Shown here: positions 63,191 through 64,000 of the stretch, in pieces
Position numbering within the stretch: the first letter of the stretch is position 1
How the letters are laid out: the number at the start of each line of letters is the position of its first letter
From: Latrodectus hesperus
Taxonomy: Eukaryota > Arthropoda > Arachnida > Araneae > Theridiidae
Length of the DNA: 64,000 bases
Assembly (NCBI GenBank): GCA_037975125.1
Contig: CM075853.1
Location: 72,828,109 to 72,892,108, forward strand
Direction: 5' to 3'
Notes under the pieces: generated by a model
The model's input: only the letters and a program-made list of their open reading frames with translations
Told to the model about the DNA's origin: nothing
Database searches by the model: none
Program-made: the position numbers and the translations under genes

Positions 63191-64000
63191 GACTTTTATT
63201 AACAGCACTGTACATGCATACTGTTAATACAGTATGTATGTACAGTTAAGGTACTTACAGGAACACTTTTACATGTCATGATACTTACAGCACTTTTAAG
63301 TACTTTAACACATAAAAGTGCTGCACTTTCATTTAATTGATTAAAAGTTCGTTTTCTTTAAAAAATAAGTAGTTTTTTTCTTTCACATCCAATGTACAAT
63401 AATTAATTAAAATAGGCCTTTTTTGAAAAAAATCAATTCTTTGAATTTTTTAATTTCCAAATGGGGTCCAGTCACAGTTAATTCAAGTTCTATTGTTCTC
63501 TCTCTTTCGCATACACAGACTTGTATTAAAAATGTTTTATTACAAAATTTAACAATAAATTTCATTAAATAGAGTAAAATCATTGAAATATTTATAATTT
63601 ACTGCCTAGTTAAAACATTTAATCCATAAAAAGGTTAAAAAAAGCCAGATTAAAAATTGAGGGAAAGGAAGCATTCATTTTGTTTGCTTTTATACAATCA
63701 TTGCAAATATATTTTACCCTTAAGAAAATCCATACTTATTTAATGATTCAGAAATAAATTTTTTAATGGCTTTAGCGATGCACTAATGATGTATTATTTA
63801 AAATATTTTGTCTTAATACATAAAGATCATAATATACATACAAAATATTACATAGAAAATAATTTGGCTAGGTTATTATTTTTTTTAAATAACTTCAGTA
63901 ACATAAGGACTAATTTGACAAGAACCTATGTTTCAGGACATTCTGTATTTCTACAAGCACTAGCATCTAAAAAAACCATAACTTTGGTTGACCTAGAAGT
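63191..64000 (-). other. MCM6 intron continuing past the window edge
   Basis: No MCM6 coding sequence occurs between 62414 and 64000. The exon carrying the end of the Walker B and pre-sensor region must lie further right. AT-rich, otherwise featureless. Confidence 0.55.

Overview
The window is eukaryotic, very AT-rich DNA from an animal with large introns and many transposon remains. There are no operons, Shine-Dalgarno sites or dense ORFs. The transposon types present (Tc1/mariner, hAT, jockey-like LINEs, tRNA-derived SINEs) suggest an arthropod. A clear synphilin-1 homologue makes a chelicerate such as a spider my best guess, but the sequence does not prove it.

There are two host genes, convergent on opposite strands. 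(1) Plus strand, about 4.8-40.1 kb: a synphilin-1 (SNCAIP)-like gene. I assembled 14 exons (4813 to 40065) from splice signals, and the reading frame stays open through every junction, giving about 1373 aa. The parts are a short N-terminal region, a low-complexity region, a central ankyrin block, a coiled coil and a long Ser-rich tail. The true 5' end is uncertain, because the first exon has an upstream acceptor site. (2) Minus strand, 62.4-45.2 kb: the last seven exons of the replicative helicase subunit MCM6 (323 aa plus stop). They run from sensor 1 and the arginine finger through the C-terminal winged helix. The 5' part lies beyond the right edge. The genes face each other tail to tail across about 5 kb (40066-45155).

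The introns hold most of the remaining identifiable sequence. Synphilin intron 2 (6062-21499) contains a decayed Tc1 element, two SINE-B copies in tandem, a SINE-A with an inverted partial copy, a LINE 3' end, a LINE RNase H piece, a hAT pseudogene and a CpG-rich patch. Other synphilin introns hold a LINE-derived composite, a 136-bp identical tandem duplication, two decayed SINE-A copies, a near-perfect hairpin and a 5'-truncated LINE with a 13-bp target duplication. The last MCM6 intron carries a 3.4-kb hAT element, itself interrupted by a SINE-A, and a nearly complete Tc1 element. Other MCM6 introns hold another SINE-A, a decayed Ty3/gypsy element, a third SINE-B and a pogo/Tigger remnant.

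I found no true tRNA, rRNA, CRISPR array or bacterial-type feature. The most novel signals are two long near-perfect hairpins (993-1054 and 29120-29172), two apparently local SINE families, a palindromic SINE pair, and a possible alternative C-terminus for the synphilin-like protein. All homology calls come from reading motifs by eye; no search was run.
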